Positions 1 to 10,339 of a DNA stretch of 64,000 nt are shown here, piece by piece. A model generated the notes under the pieces. The model was not told the origin of the DNA, did no database searches, and saw only the letters and a list, made by a program, of their open reading frames with translations. Position 1 is the stretch's first letter. Each line of letters starts with the position of its first letter. The stretch is taken from positions 1 through 64,000 of the forward strand of contig NJAL01000008.1 in assembly GCA_002591725.1 (NCBI GenBank), given 5' to 3'. The translations under genes and the position numbers were made by a program. This DNA is from Candidatus Didemnitutus mandela (GTDB taxonomy: Bacteria > Verrucomicrobiota > Verrucomicrobiia > Opitutales > Opitutaceae).

Positions 1-1
1 T

Positions 2-451
2 CCCTCCCCTCCCTCCCCTCCTCCCTCAGAACCCTCAGAACCCTCAGAACCCTCAGAACCAGCTGGCAAATACACTTTATTTCATGAGGAATTCGGCATA
101 GGTTTTTATCTCCTCAAACAACAGAAGAGAACTGCCAGCTTTGGTTTTTCGAATAACTTTTTTTATATGCAGCTTGCTTTAGTTAAGGATAAGGATAAGC
201 CCCAAAAATTGATCCGCTGCCTGCAATCATGCTTCTTCGATGTTAATTATGCACTGCCGTATGATATAAAGTTGAATAATCGTACTGTTTATTACTTAAA
301 TGATTCTGCCTGGGAAAACAAATTAGAGCTCGAAAGAAAGATAACGGAATCCTTCAGCCTTGGGACGGTTTTTGAGACCTCCCGCAGAAACCCCGACCTC
401 AGCGTCTCGAGCTACAGTAAATTTAAATTTTTATTAGGATTTCACTTTTGA
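2..451 (+). CDS. C-terminal part of a probable outer-membrane beta-barrel protein (cut by window edge)
   Basis: The frame is already open at the left edge and runs to a stop at 449-451, so the start lies outside the window. The visible part begins with a Pro/Ser/Glu-rich stretch that includes four Pro-Ser-Glu units. About 120 residues with alternating polar and aromatic residues follow. The protein ends in ...LLGFHF; a terminal phenylalanine is the usual C-terminal signature of outer-membrane barrels recognised by BamA. A Pro-rich linker ahead of a barrel would fit a membrane-anchored surface protein. I do not recognise the family. The call rests on the strand-like pattern and terminal Phe only. 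Because the surroundings are so decayed, this could also be a fragment. The first internal Met is at 167. Confidence 0.45.
   Translation, partial: PSPPSPPPSEPSEPSEPSEPAGKYTLFHEEFGIGFYLLKQQKRTASFGFSNNFFYMQLALVKDKDKPQKLIRCLQSCFFDVNYALPYDIKLNNRTVYYLNDSAWENKLELERKITESFSLGTVFETSRRNPDLSVSSYSKFKFLLGFHF
23..58 (+). repeat. Four tandem copies of a 9-bp unit (ccctcagaa)
   Basis: Four exact copies of ccctcagaa sit head to tail and encode Pro-Ser-Glu four times in the open frame. They are preceded by an imperfect ccctcc run at 1-22. In-frame 9-bp units can expand or contract without breaking the gene, so copy number may vary between strains. Confidence 0.85.
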
Positions 452-2051
452 CGATCTGCTAAACGTTCGAGCGTTAGTACGCCGCTGCCAAAGGAAACTG
501 TAAACCGAGGAGAACTGCTTTGTCGTGGGTTTTTTATCCGGATCGCCGGTCGATGTTGACGGCGATGTCGTTGGCCGCAAGGCGCGGTAGGGCGTCTGGT
601 TTCGCTGGGATGGCCACGATCCGCATGCAGTTTGTTTTATCGAGAGGTGGCAGGGGTGTGCATTACCCTGCACACCCCTGCCACGGGATGTGCTGTGTTT
701 GGGGACGCCGAATAATGCACAAACCAAATCCGATGCCTAGCTGCGGGAAGATGGTTACTAGTAGATAGTAGGTTAGTAGGTAGTAGGTAGCGCAGACCGC
801 GCGGTTCATGCTGTTGTTCATTAAAAATATGGTATTGTTGGGACAGCTCCGCGCGGGCGTCAGCCGGCCTTCGGCCGATTATTTTGCTGCGGAGATCGTG
901 ATGCCCGTCATCTAGTCGCAGTCGCACGAAGTGGTGGGTTGGCAGCGCGGAGTCTGGTTGCAGGTTGTTCCGGAAGATAGGTCGGAAAGGTGCTTGGCAT
1001 TTGGCTAGAAACTTCCCCTCTAGTTTAGCTGGTGGCACGGAGATTTTGTTTACACTCTTGCGGGTAGGGTGGGTAAGGGCCGGCTTGTGATATCGCCGCA
1101 CACCCCACCCCTGGTTAAAGGGTCAAGGGTCAGGGATTGTTTTTTGCCCTCATGCGATGGCGCTTAGCAACTTACGCTTGGCTCGAATTTGTTGGAGCTG
1201 CGGAACCAGGCAAGGGGGGGCTCTAAAACTGTTGATGATGTGCAAACTCGATTTTTTGGTGGTGAGATTTTGCTGCTGCTAGGGATAGATGGCTTAGATT
1301 TCGCATGGGCAGCCTAGCAGATGCGTCTGCTGATTTTTCCCTTACTGATTGATCTCCCTGGATTGGAAAAGCAGCGTCGAAGATTGACACGCAACCGGAA
1401 AGGGAAAAACTCGAGAAGATATTGACTGCGGTGGTGGCGAAATTGGTCTTGGCGATTTCGATATTGATTGGATTGCCACGTTTCTCTCTAGTTCTGACAA
1501 GGGCGGTGCGCAAATAGGATCCTTCGACATGCGACCTGGGTTTTCCCGACTGCTCCCCTTTCATGGCGGCCATAGATGTTCTTTTGTTGACGGTGAGCCA
1601 GGGTGGCGGGCGAAGTGCGAAGTCTTTGTCGAGGCTGAAGCCCAGCTCATAGCTGGGACATTATTCGACGGAATTTAGCTTTTCCGCTGCTGAAATCCGA
1701 AATTTTTTTGACGCTCTCGCGGCAGGCAGCTCAAAGAGCTGATGAGAACGCTGGCCACGATAGTGAGGGCAAAGGAACAGAAGACGAAGACGGGAGCGGA
1801 GACGACAGACATGACGAAATGGCCACGCAAGTGCCTCCGATAGCAGCTGATAATGTTGCGCTCGCGAACTTTCGTGCTTGCGGTTGCGGGCTGAACCGAC
1901 CGTGCAACTGATAGCGATCAGAAATCTTGGGTGTCACTAGCACTAGCGGCGATGTTCATAGAAAATACCTTGTTCAACGGATGGCCGCTTGCTCGTTTTT
2001 CACATATTGGCGAATAAAGCGTGTGATCGGGCGAAAATTTGCGTCTTCAAA
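452..2051. other. 1.6 kb without a recognisable gene
   Basis: No frame on either strand gives a family I can name. There is a perfect hairpin at 647-684 and a short tagtag-rich stretch around 757-792. A minus-strand stretch near 1715-1830 would encode a hydrophobic segment, suggesting the residue of a membrane protein gene. The tract lies just downstream of the pyk stop. It is best read as eroded coding DNA. Confidence 0.6.
647..684. repeat. Perfect 16-bp inverted repeat, 6-nt loop
   Basis: Arm 647-662 (gtggcaggggtgtgca) is matched exactly by its reverse complement at 669-684, around the loop ttaccc. No T-run follows on either strand, so it is not a classic intrinsic terminator. A perfect stem this long is unexpected in decayed DNA and suggests recent origin or selection. 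Confidence 0.9.
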
Positions 2052-3479
2052 TTACTCGACCGTGTGGAGCTGAATGCTCCCAATACAACGACTCTGATTG
2101 TTTGGCATGTCGATGACGGCGATGATCTTGTCGCCGCGTTGGAAACGCCCTTGACGGATAAGCGACTCGATAGCGCGGGCGGTGCTTTTTTCTGGATCGC
2201 TGAAAAGCGTCACAAGATATGGCTCCACAGAACGGATAATTTTCAACTGGCGGAGCGTGTTGATTGAGTCAGTAACGGCAACGATTGGCGAGTGAGCCGG
2301 GCGATGCGCGGCGAGGCCGGCGGCGGTTGTTCCGTAGCGTGTGAGAGCGAGGATGATCGAATTGGGAATTTCGTTGGCCATCACGACGGCCGAGAGGAGC
2401 AGCTTCATGCGCTCCTTTATGAAAGTGGTCGGCTCCGGAAGCTCGTTGCGTAGTTCTCTTTCGATGCGACGCGAGACCGTGTCGAGGACAGACACGCATT
2501 CGAGCGGGTAGCGGCCGATAGTGGTTTCTCCGGAGAGCATCAAACAGTCGGAACGCTCGTAGACGGCGTTGGCGACGTCGGTGATCTCGGCACGCGTTGG
2601 CATTGGTTGCGTGATCATCGATTCGAGCATGTGTGTAGCGATGATGACGGGGCGGCCGTGCTCGATGCAGGTAGCGACGGCACGGCGCTGGATGACCGGC
2701 AGCTCCTGAAAGGGCACCTCGATGCCAAGGTCGCCGCGAGCAACCATCAGCACATCGGTTGCACGGATGATGGAATCTAGATTACGGATGGCGGTCTGGT
2801 CTTCGATTTTTGCGATGATGCGGGCGCGCGATTGGTGCTCGGCCAGAAAGCTGCGCAGTTTCACGATGTCTGTGGCTTCGCGTACGAAAGAGAGCGCGAC
2901 GAAATCGATGCCTTCCTCAATGCCGACGAAGGTGTCGTCGCGATCCTTTTCGGTGAAAGAGGGCAGGCTGACCTTGATGCCCGGAAGGTTGATGTGGCGG
3001 CGAGATTTGAGCTCGCCGGGAGTGAGAACGCGGCAGCGGATGTGCGCCTGATCCTTGGAGAGCACCTCGAGGCGGATAAGGCCGTTGTCCACGAGCACTG
3101 TGTTGCCGATTCCGATGTCGTTGACGAGATTAAGGTAATTGACATTGACGGAACGTACCTCGGCGCATTGTTCGTACGTGGCGCCGGGTTTGACAGTGAA
3201 ATCAAAGATTTCTCCTGGCTTTAACTCGATGGGTGTGATAAGATCACCAGTGCGAATTTCCGGTCCCTTGATGTCCATCATGATGCCGACCTCGCGATTG
3301 GCGGTTTGCGAGGCGCGGCGGATACGGCGGATGATATCGCGCGTCCAGCTGTGTTTTGCATGCGCCATGTTGAGGCGGACGATATCGACGCCGGCTCGCG
3401 TAATTTTCACGAGCATTTCCTCGCTCTCGGTGGCGGGTCCTAAAGTGGCGATAATTTTTGTGCGACGCAGGGAGTACAT
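2052..3479 (-). CDS. pyk: Pyruvate kinase
   Basis: This cytoplasmic enzyme transfers phosphate from phosphoenolpyruvate to ADP at the last step of glycolysis. The 475-residue length is normal. The N-terminus RRTKIIATLGPA is the family start, followed by VRLNMAHAKH with the PEP-contact Arg and Asn. The signature IIAKIEDQTAIRN contains the catalytic Lys-Glu pair, then MVARGDLGIE supplies the metal-binding acidic residues. HMLESMITQPMPTRAEITDVAN is the usual adenine-side region. A C-terminal allosteric-type domain follows. The ATG at 3479 gives the canonical N-terminus. No Shine-Dalgarno sequence is visible. The frame is unbroken, in contrast to the DNA on both sides, so the gene is probably still selected. 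It stands alone; the dead MBL-fold gene lies upstream on the same strand. Confidence 0.97.
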   Translation of the reverse strand: MYSLRRTKIIATLGPATESEEMLVKITRAGVDIVRLNMAHAKHSWTRDIIRRIRRASQTANREVGIMMDIKGPEIRTGDLITPIELKPGEIFDFTVKPGATYEQCAEVRSVNVNYLNLVNDIGIGNTVLVDNGLIRLEVLSKDQAHIRCRVLTPGELKSRRHINLPGIKVSLPSFTEKDRDDTFVGIEEGIDFVALSFVREATDIVKLRSFLAEHQSRARIIAKIEDQTAIRNLDSIIRATDVLMVARGDLGIEVPFQELPVIQRRAVATCIEHGRPVIIATHMLESMITQPMPTRAEITDVANAVYERSDCLMLSGETTIGRYPLECVSVLDTVSRRIERELRNELPEPTTFIKERMKLLLSAVVMANEIPNSIILALTRYGTTAAGLAAHRPAHSPIVAVTDSINTLRQLKIIRSVEPYLVTLFSDPEKSTARAIESLIRQGRFQRGDKIIAVIDMPNNQSRCIGSIQLHTVE

Positions 3480-3699
3480 ACGCTGCTATTCAAGCTGAAG
3501 CGGTTGGGCGGGGCAAAACAAAACCCTATGTGACCAACAGGCATTAGCATTTGCGAGTTTCCCCGTGAGGTCGTCTGGAAATCGTGGTGCTTCAGGATCC
3601 CGGCTACGAATTGACATCCATGGCGGCAGCGACGGGAAATTGGCAGCCCAGCCGCGCTCGCACGCCTTGGAAATATTAGAACCGCGGATCAAATGGGTC

Positions 3700-4410
3700 A
3701 AGGAGGGAACATGGTTCTAGCTTGGTAGCTTGGACTCGCGGCGGTTTCTAGGAACTTTCCAGCGCACTCGCTGGGAAAGATCGACCGTGGCCGGCTCGCA
3801 ATGTTCTGCTTCACAGCCTACGGGCTCTTTCATGTCAGTTTTTAGCAGGTGGGGCAATGTTTGCTTTCGGCCATCAGAACGTCGGCGGTGCGGATGTGCT
3901 CGTGAATATGCGTTGGTGCATAGCTGGGGTCCGTTAGCAAGGCTGTTGAGCGGTGCAGCGTGAAGAGGTTTCCATGGTGTCTGTGGGGGAAAAGGCGAAG
4001 CCCATCGGTTTCTAACACCGTGTGGCACATGGAAGCTGGCGGCGTCCGTCGAGATCACGAAACCGGAAGCTCGCATCCGTTTGGAAAAGTCTGCCACGCG
4101 GTTCGGTAATCGAGTTTCGATTGGAAAAGAAAAACGCGGGAGTGGCGGGTAGCATTGGCGAACGCGTGGATGGCTAGGAATTTCTTCAACACGATTCGAA
4201 TCTAGCGGCGTGATCGCCGTGTTTGTGGGGTATGAAAATAGTGTGGATATCTTGGAGCACTTTCCCGACATTGTGGATCAACTATTTAAGTTTGCGGGTC
4301 TGGAAATTCTGCGTCGATTAGAACGCAGGTGTTTTCGGTGCACAGCAATGCAAGTAGTTGCCTGGGCTACCGCTTTTGAGACTCTCGGAATCACATTTGT
4401 ACGCTGCTGG
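3700..4410 (-). pseudogene. Decayed metallo-beta-lactamase-fold hydrolase (YycJ/WalJ-like)
   Basis: Reading the minus strand across three frames recovers an MBL-fold protein. The core motif is IPHKHGDHAARFES (the HxHxDH zinc-binding signature), near 4225-4185. It is preceded by a segment resembling SGSPGN followed by residues like the usual LIDAG motif, near 4400-4290. Further on are a stretch like LLTDPSYAPTHIHEHI (usual form LTDLGY) and AVKQNIASR (usual form VKQRI..RHGHLSN). Stops interrupt several of these segments and the frame changes at least three times. Intact relatives of about 250 residues are thought to process nucleic acids or act in cell-wall control. It lies directly upstream of pyk on the same strand and was possibly co-transcribed. 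Start and end are approximate. Confidence 0.75.
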
Positions 4411-7400
4411 ACTGAGTCCACCCCGGCTTCCGGCCGTGCAACAGAGTTTTCGCATCAAAAAACGCACAAGTGGCTGGCAATTTCTTCAGCAACCATCGCG
4501 CCCGAAAGGAACTTGGCTGGCTAACGAAATCCTTCTGCGCAACAAATTTCCGATGTTGAACTGTACCTGTACCTGAATCTGAAACTCATGGGCTACTATA
4601 AAACTCCGAAGCTAAGCCCGACTTGGTTGACCAGCTCTTTCGACAAAAGCGCCAAAAATTACGGAGAAATTGCTAACGGAGGTTTTTTTCGAAGCGCTTC
4701 TTTTCTCCGCTGCTGGGTGCGGCAGCGCTATAGATTGAAACTTGGCTACCTACTTGTCTCGACGTTGCGTGTGACATGGGGTCTGTGGCTGCCTAATAAG
4801 CGAAAATTCTCGGGACTGCTAATCCAATGAACTTGCCCAAACCTGAACGAATGGGGGGCTGGCGGAGGTGTAAAAAAAGCTCGAACTAGCGGCTTGTTTC
4901 GTTGTCGGGCAGACGGAATCTCCGCTTTTCCCCTGCGGATTCTTCGGTTTTTTTACCGTGGGCGATACGTTATGTTTTGGACCTCCAGACGACCGTTTGC
5001 GAATATCACCGGGGGCTACGACTTGGCGGCAGTATACTGATTCTCGAAGGAACGAAGCCGCACGGCATTTTTTACTAGGCGTTATGGTTGGGGACGTGGA
5101 TTGCTTGCCCGATGGAGTCTGGAGCAGTGATGGCATTCGTTCGACTACCTGCACGTTGTGTTGGCTCATGAGTCTGGACTGTGCGAAGTGTGGTTCTACT
5201 TTTTCTTCACCGAACTTGTGACTCTGCGTCTGCAACTCGGGCGCCGGGTGCCTGACAGATACGCCAGACAATAATTTCGAGCGCTTGTTTGCGTCGATCC
5301 GGCCCCGAGCTATTCGGCTTGTTTCATTTTTGTCATTCCCCGCAGATGCTTGTTTTCCTGCTCGCGGGTTTGGGGTGCGGGTGGTGTTTGACGATGTTCC
5401 AGCTGCGCATGGGAGACTTTTGGGGATGGCAGCGATACAATGCAGCCGCATGGACTTCATTGCATGCAACAAAGCCTTCGAGCTTTTGAAACCCATTGCG
5501 TCGGTTTCCGGCTGGGAGCCGATGAAGCTGGCGCTGGAATGGCTTCGTGTTGGCGGCAAATAATCCGAGTTAGGTTGATATTTCGAACGGCTACCGTAGG
5601 CGCTGGCGCTATTGCGTTTTAAAGTAGGAGATAAATTGCAATCCCGTACTTGGCGCGACTATACAGGAGGGCTATCTTGGCAACCTGACGGTGGTGTCGA
5701 CTTCATGCGCGAGGCGGCTGAAAAAGTGCAACGCGACAATACGCTGGCCCTACTTCTCGAAGGCACGTTCACGCCGTTGGAGGCGGTCTGGTCCTGCTGT
5801 TTGTGAACGGTAGCGATACATGTCGTGCGTAAGCTGGCTTATAGCATGCCGGAATTAGAATTTTTAACGCTTGGGAAAATGCTCGCAAGGGTAAGTACTT
5901 AACGGAGAAGTCTATTGATTTTCCTGTCTGGCTGACGCGACTTACTGCTGCAGGATTTGAATGTGTTTCTTGCGAAGCCCGAGGCCATAGCGTTGCATGA
6001 TTTGCTAGAGCTGGATTTGCTGCTGTTGCCGAACGCGATCGTGAGGCTGGAAAACGGAACCTCGTCGTTTGGGATAGGGCGCAGCTTGTGGACTAAGAAA
6101 AGAACCCGGTTTTTGCTACGATTGACGATTGATGCTGCGCTGCGCGAAGCACAACACCAGAAATTTTCTCGCATACACGCGTTACATGGATGTGAATCGT
6201 TTTGCGGTGACGAGTCGGGAGCGTATCTAAAGAGAAGTCTAATTACTGAACACGCTGGCGTTTTTCGCCGTTCTTGCGGTGCGTCAGGTGGTTGCGTGCG
6301 CTGCACTTCGCCTCGCTGGCGGCTTACTCGCGTGCACGTAATCGTGTTTGTAATTGGTTCGCTGCTGACCCAGCGTAGCGATCTACTACGGGGCTTATCT
6401 CTTCATGCAGCAGCCAACCACTGGTGGGCGAAAGTGTGGCGCTTGTTGAAACCGCTGCTCAGGAGTTGTCTGATGATGGTCGTTTGTTTTTCGCTGCTGC
6501 TTCCCCCAAACTTTCAATAGTTTGGAAAATCATCGTGTCCGGCGCTGGTGCAGCAGTGGTTGTAAATTTGGCTCGTCGTTTTGTGGATCGCTGTGCTTTC
6601 AGGTTTGGCGTAATTGAGCTGGCGCGGCGACATCCGCGGTCTCAAAATTTTGTCTTTGCAATTGCAACTGGAAGACGAAGCTTTACGATCGGTGTGTAGC
6701 AAGCTCGAGGCGCAGGTGCGAGGTGCGGGCATTTCTCTGGCATGTACTGGACTTCGGTAGTTAACTGCGGACCGCGCTAGCGGAAGGAAGTTTTGAGGCG
6801 AACGAATTTGAGTCGTTCTTAAAGGGGGTTCGTGGCTTATATTGCGCACGCCGGTTTTGGAAAAACTCGATGCGGCTATCGTAGCCGCCAGGACGGTGGA
6901 AGCGTTGCGTACGACGCTCTATGCGGACACGGTACCTTGGGAAATTTCAAAGCAACTGGGTGGTGCTGCCGGCTTTTCTGCTGGCCATGCGCGGCAAGAC
7001 GGATGCGGAAGCGCGTTTTCGGGCTGGCTCAAGTTTTGCGGAAAGATTACACTTACTCACAGCGCCTGATCCGGCTCCCGCGAGATGGCTGCACTCGAAG
7101 GAAATTTTCGCTGAGGTGTTTCGGATCGAAATGTGTTTTGAGCGTGAGGAAACGTTTTTCGCTGAGGTAAAACTAAAGGCGACTACCTCGATGCTCAAAC
7201 GGCACTTTGAGCCAGGCTTTGGCCATTAGCGCCGTGTTCGGATAAAAGTGCTTATCGAGATAATAAAACCAGCAGGTCTAGCGAACAGAGACCGTAAGGA
7301 ATGTATCTGATGTAAACGACCGGGTGGAGTGCAGTACAAAAGCGAACAGCGAATACTGGTCAAACACGGGACCGGTAACCACGAAGGCTGCGAACCAACA

Positions 7401-8905
7401 GACGATGAAGTAACTACAATAGTATCCATGGGCTATATCAGACTAAGATTTTGGTAATCGTGAAAAGTGTGGCGATCGAAAGCGCATCTTCGTTAGCTAA
7501 CGAGCACGAGACTGGCTACCTCGGGGGACCGGCGGCTAGCAGTAGCAGTGGCTGGATGAAATAGGCCAGCATGGCGCCGTGCATCAGTGTGTATATGGGT
7601 GGCATCAAGGCCGAAGTTGATCGGTTCGTTGCTGTAGCTCTAGCTACAATCGAAACGCAGCAAAGAGCGACTACCTAGGCAAGTTGGACAAAGAGAAAGA
7701 CCTTAACATGCGCGCTTTGCACCTGAGGATCGAGAGCGAGGATGGCGAGATGCGAGGCTACATAGAACTATCTCTCGACAGGCAGAGGCTAGCAGCGAGT
7801 GACTAGCTAAGATTGTGGTCGTAGACAGCTCTGCTCTTGTCCAATTGCGCTATAGCTCAGCGCTATCGCGGCCTTCGTTGCGGGGGAATACCTGTCGAGC
7901 GTGAGTTGGATTTACCAGTAAAGAATACTCGTGATCAGAAAATAACTGAGAGTGAAAAATACTGCGCCGCCGCTTCAGAAATAGGCTACGCTGCCATAGA
8001 CGGACGAGTACAACACCAGCAGCTGCGATGTGCAGGGACGTTGAGACTGGGGTAGTACCGATACTATATCGAAAACGATGTGGGAGAAATGTTTTGTTAC
8101 AATATTCCGGGTTGAAATCTGTCTAAAGAAAAACCAGCGCGTCCGCGGCCGCCGAGTAAACGGTGATTTTTGATTTCGCTCTGAAGACGGATTCTATATC
8201 CACGCAAATATTTTTCGAAAAGTGTCGGCCTAAAGAACTGGGCCGCATCGTCGTTGTGCATAATATTGCGCTGCAACTGGGCGGCGGAATTGGCGTAGCC
8301 CTCTGCACTGCACGGCTGCGACAGATTTTTGGAGTTACGTTGCCACTTGAGGACATTGGCGGCGTGGACGTAGTTCTAAAATGGGATAGAGGTCGAGGCT
8401 TCCGGCATATTGGAGCAACCGCGCGTAGAGTTCCCCATCCCCAGTAGCCGGATCGAGATCGAGCTCGGGCTGGGCTAGTAGGAGGCTGGCTGAGCTGATG
8501 AGTGGTGTGGGGAAGCGCGGTATGCGCGTCGGACTCGGTCAGGTTGCTCACCAGAAAGCTTCCTTTGTCTGAATCACCGCGGAGCATAGGCAGGGGCAAG
8601 TTTCAGGAGAGGGATGCCGGAGCACCGAGTGAAATTTGAAGGAAGAGACACCAAATCCGACGTGGCAGACAGCCAGACAGCTGATCGAGCCGGCGGCTAA
8701 CAGTACGGGATCAGAGGGACACGCCGAGGACTTGGAGAGATGCGGGCCGGACGAGGATAATTGGTAGCCGGTGATTTGTGGGGGAGATTAACGCTGCCAC
8801 CGCACAGGTTTTCTTTTGTGGGCTATATTTAAAATCTGGTTAAGGTGTCTCGTCCTTTCCGTAACCGCTCGGTAGGTTTATCGCCATAATTGCGGCGTGG
8901 TCGTG
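4411..8905. other. 4.5 kb of decayed coding DNA, unassigned
   Basis: No frame is long and convincing. Coding-like plus-strand fragments occur at about 5620-5800, 5900-6090, 6420-6700 and 6980-7230. The 6420-6700 piece contains SPKLSIVWKIIVSGAGAAV and FRFGVIELARRHP, which look protein-like but match nothing I can name. Around 8100-8640 the minus strand holds fragments such as LYARLLQYAGSLDLY and HNDDAAQFFRPTLFEKYL, suggesting a helical-repeat protein. I see no RNA gene or mobile element here. The 246-codon minus-strand frame at 4819-5559 is discussed under rejected items. Confidence 0.5.
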
Positions 8906-9311
8906 ATGTATATCACGAGTCAGGAGCGTTTCAATGTAGAGCGCCGCTTGTTCAATCCAATGAAGAGCCGGGAGTGGAACGAGGAACACTATGGCTTGTG
9001 CACCAACCAGCACTGGTACAACTACGTGCTTGAGGTGAATTTGCACGGGTAGATCCCGAAACGGCCTACACCATGGGGCCTTGGACAAGTTGAAGAACAT
9101 GCTTAATACTGCCCTAATGGATAAGTATATAGTCACCAGAACCTGAAAGAGGAAGTCTAACTTTTATTAAAAATAAACCCTTCGACAGGAAGTCTCGAGG
9201 CTTCGTTCTTGAAGCAGATTGAGCTGCTGGTGATGCTTTGGGGAGTTGCATCGACTGCGATTCTATGAAATACTACAAAATTTTACGGAATGTCTTGGCC
9301 CAGAACGGTGA
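8906..9311 (+). pseudogene. queD: Decayed 6-pyruvoyl-tetrahydropterin synthase / QueD-family gene
   Basis: From ATG 8906 the frame gives MYITSQERFNVERRL, then NPMKSREWNEEHYG and NYVLEVNLHG before a TAG. This is the family pattern, whose intact form has FNAAHRL and a HGHNY core. After a frame change, DKLKNMLNTALMDKYI (near 9080-9130) matches the usual helix after the metal site. The tail FYEILQNFTEC ends at 9309-9311. Zinc ligands are gone: the AHRL histidine is replaced, and HGHNY has become HWYNY with loss of residues. Intact enzymes of about 120-140 residues convert dihydroneopterin triphosphate to 6-pyruvoyl- or 6-carboxy-tetrahydropterin. It sits 77 bp before folE2, so the two were presumably co-transcribed. 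Confidence 0.75.
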
Positions 9312-9388
9312 GTCGGAAATTTTTTCGATAAAACAAATGTATCTGCACAAATCGGCTTCGGGTGCTGCCTCCAAGATCAATTGAGGCT

Positions 9389-10287
9389 ATGATTTCAAAC
9401 CTCAAACCGAGTCTGGCTTACCGGGCGACGCTGCCGGACATGATGGAAGCTGCACATGACGTCATCCAGGGATACGAATCTGCCGATCTAGCAGGTGGGC
9501 ATTCAGAATTTTAAACTGCCGTTGAAATACCGCACCAAATCCGGTGACACCTTCATACTCTAGACTAGCGCGACGGGCACCGTGTTGCTCGAAGCCGAGT
9601 TGAAGGGTATCAGCATGAGCCGGATCATGCACATGTTTTACGAACACAAATACGAGGTTACAGCCGGCCTTATTCTTGAAAGCTATCTGCGCAAGGTGAA
9701 AAGCAAGGACGCGCGCTTGAAAATTTCGTTTTCCTCCCCCTGCTCCGGCCGAGCCTTCTCAAGGGATTATCAAGGGATTAGAGCGTTACTAATTCTATTA
9801 AGTGACGTTAGAAAGCGTTATGGCCGTCGATGGATGCTACCGCCGCTTCCATTAATTTCGATTGTGCTTATTTATCCGTATGTCCATACTCGATGGGATT
9901 GTCGGACCACGCGCAGCGTTTATACCGTCATGCATTCACAGCGGAGCACATGTTCGAGGAGGCTGAAGGGAAAATCTGGATGAGGATGTGCATGTGCATG
10001 CCCTCTGGCCTGCGTGCTCTCCAGACAGAACTCAAGTGATAGTGAAGCATGAAGACGAAGACGAGCAGGCTTTCGCCGAGCTGAACGAACCTTGTCTGAA
10101 ATTCGTGGAGGATTCCGCGTGATTGCTTTATCGGGAATTCGATGCCAAAAAGTACATCCGCGGTTTCTGCGTCGCCTGCCCAAGCTTGGACTCTTTGCAT
10201 CCCAATGACACGGTGAGTGCCATATTTAAGGGTGTCAAAAGCAGTTTCATAGCGGACTTCATGGGTTTCGGAACGCTGCTCTGTTGA
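9389..10287 (+). pseudogene. folE2: Decayed GTP cyclohydrolase I, type FolE2
   Basis: Intact FolE2 opens the imidazole ring of GTP to make dihydroneopterin triphosphate. The ATG at 9389, preceded by GAGG, starts a frame with LPDMMEAAHDVIQGYESADL. After a frameshift near 9498 come VGIQNFKLPLKYRTKSG, a TAG, then TSATGTVLLEAELKGISMSR, the FolE2 substrate region. Later pieces include a Cys-Pro segment near SVCPYSMGLSDHAQ (usual CPCS.ELSEHAR), [17 protein letters not shown], a TGA, and FCVACPSLDSLHPNDTVSAI. The normal end FGTLL is followed by TGA at 10285-10287. At least two frameshifts and two internal stops make it non-functional. The total span is close to the usual 290-300 codons, so loss is by small lesions, not by a large deletion. 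Confidence 0.85.
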
Positions 10288-10339
10288 GCCAAAAACCGTT
10301 TTTGTTCTCTATAAAAAGAGACAAAACACGTTGCGAGGC

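Noticed and set aside
637..1101. 154-codon minus-strand open frame
   Set aside because: It contains no motif, is rich in Arg/His/Pro as expected of random translation, and runs through the perfect hairpin.
4180..4205. gattcgaatc, a possible T-arm on the minus strand
   Set aside because: It lies inside the MBL-fold pseudogene next to the HKHGDH motif; no tRNA stems are present.
4819..5559. 246-codon minus-strand open frame
   Set aside because: The composition is Ser/Lys/Pro-rich with no domain, membrane segment or motif, and plus-strand fragments look at least as protein-like. It appears to be chance openness.
7840..7890. tRNA-like D-arm sequence (ctatagctcagcgctat)
   Set aside because: No matching acceptor stem, anticodon stem or GTTCRA T-loop follows at the right distance.
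8163..8447. 94-codon plus-strand frame with smooth hydrophobic pattern
   Set aside because: It has the valine/glycine-rich look of an antisense frame; the minus strand gives better protein-like residues there.
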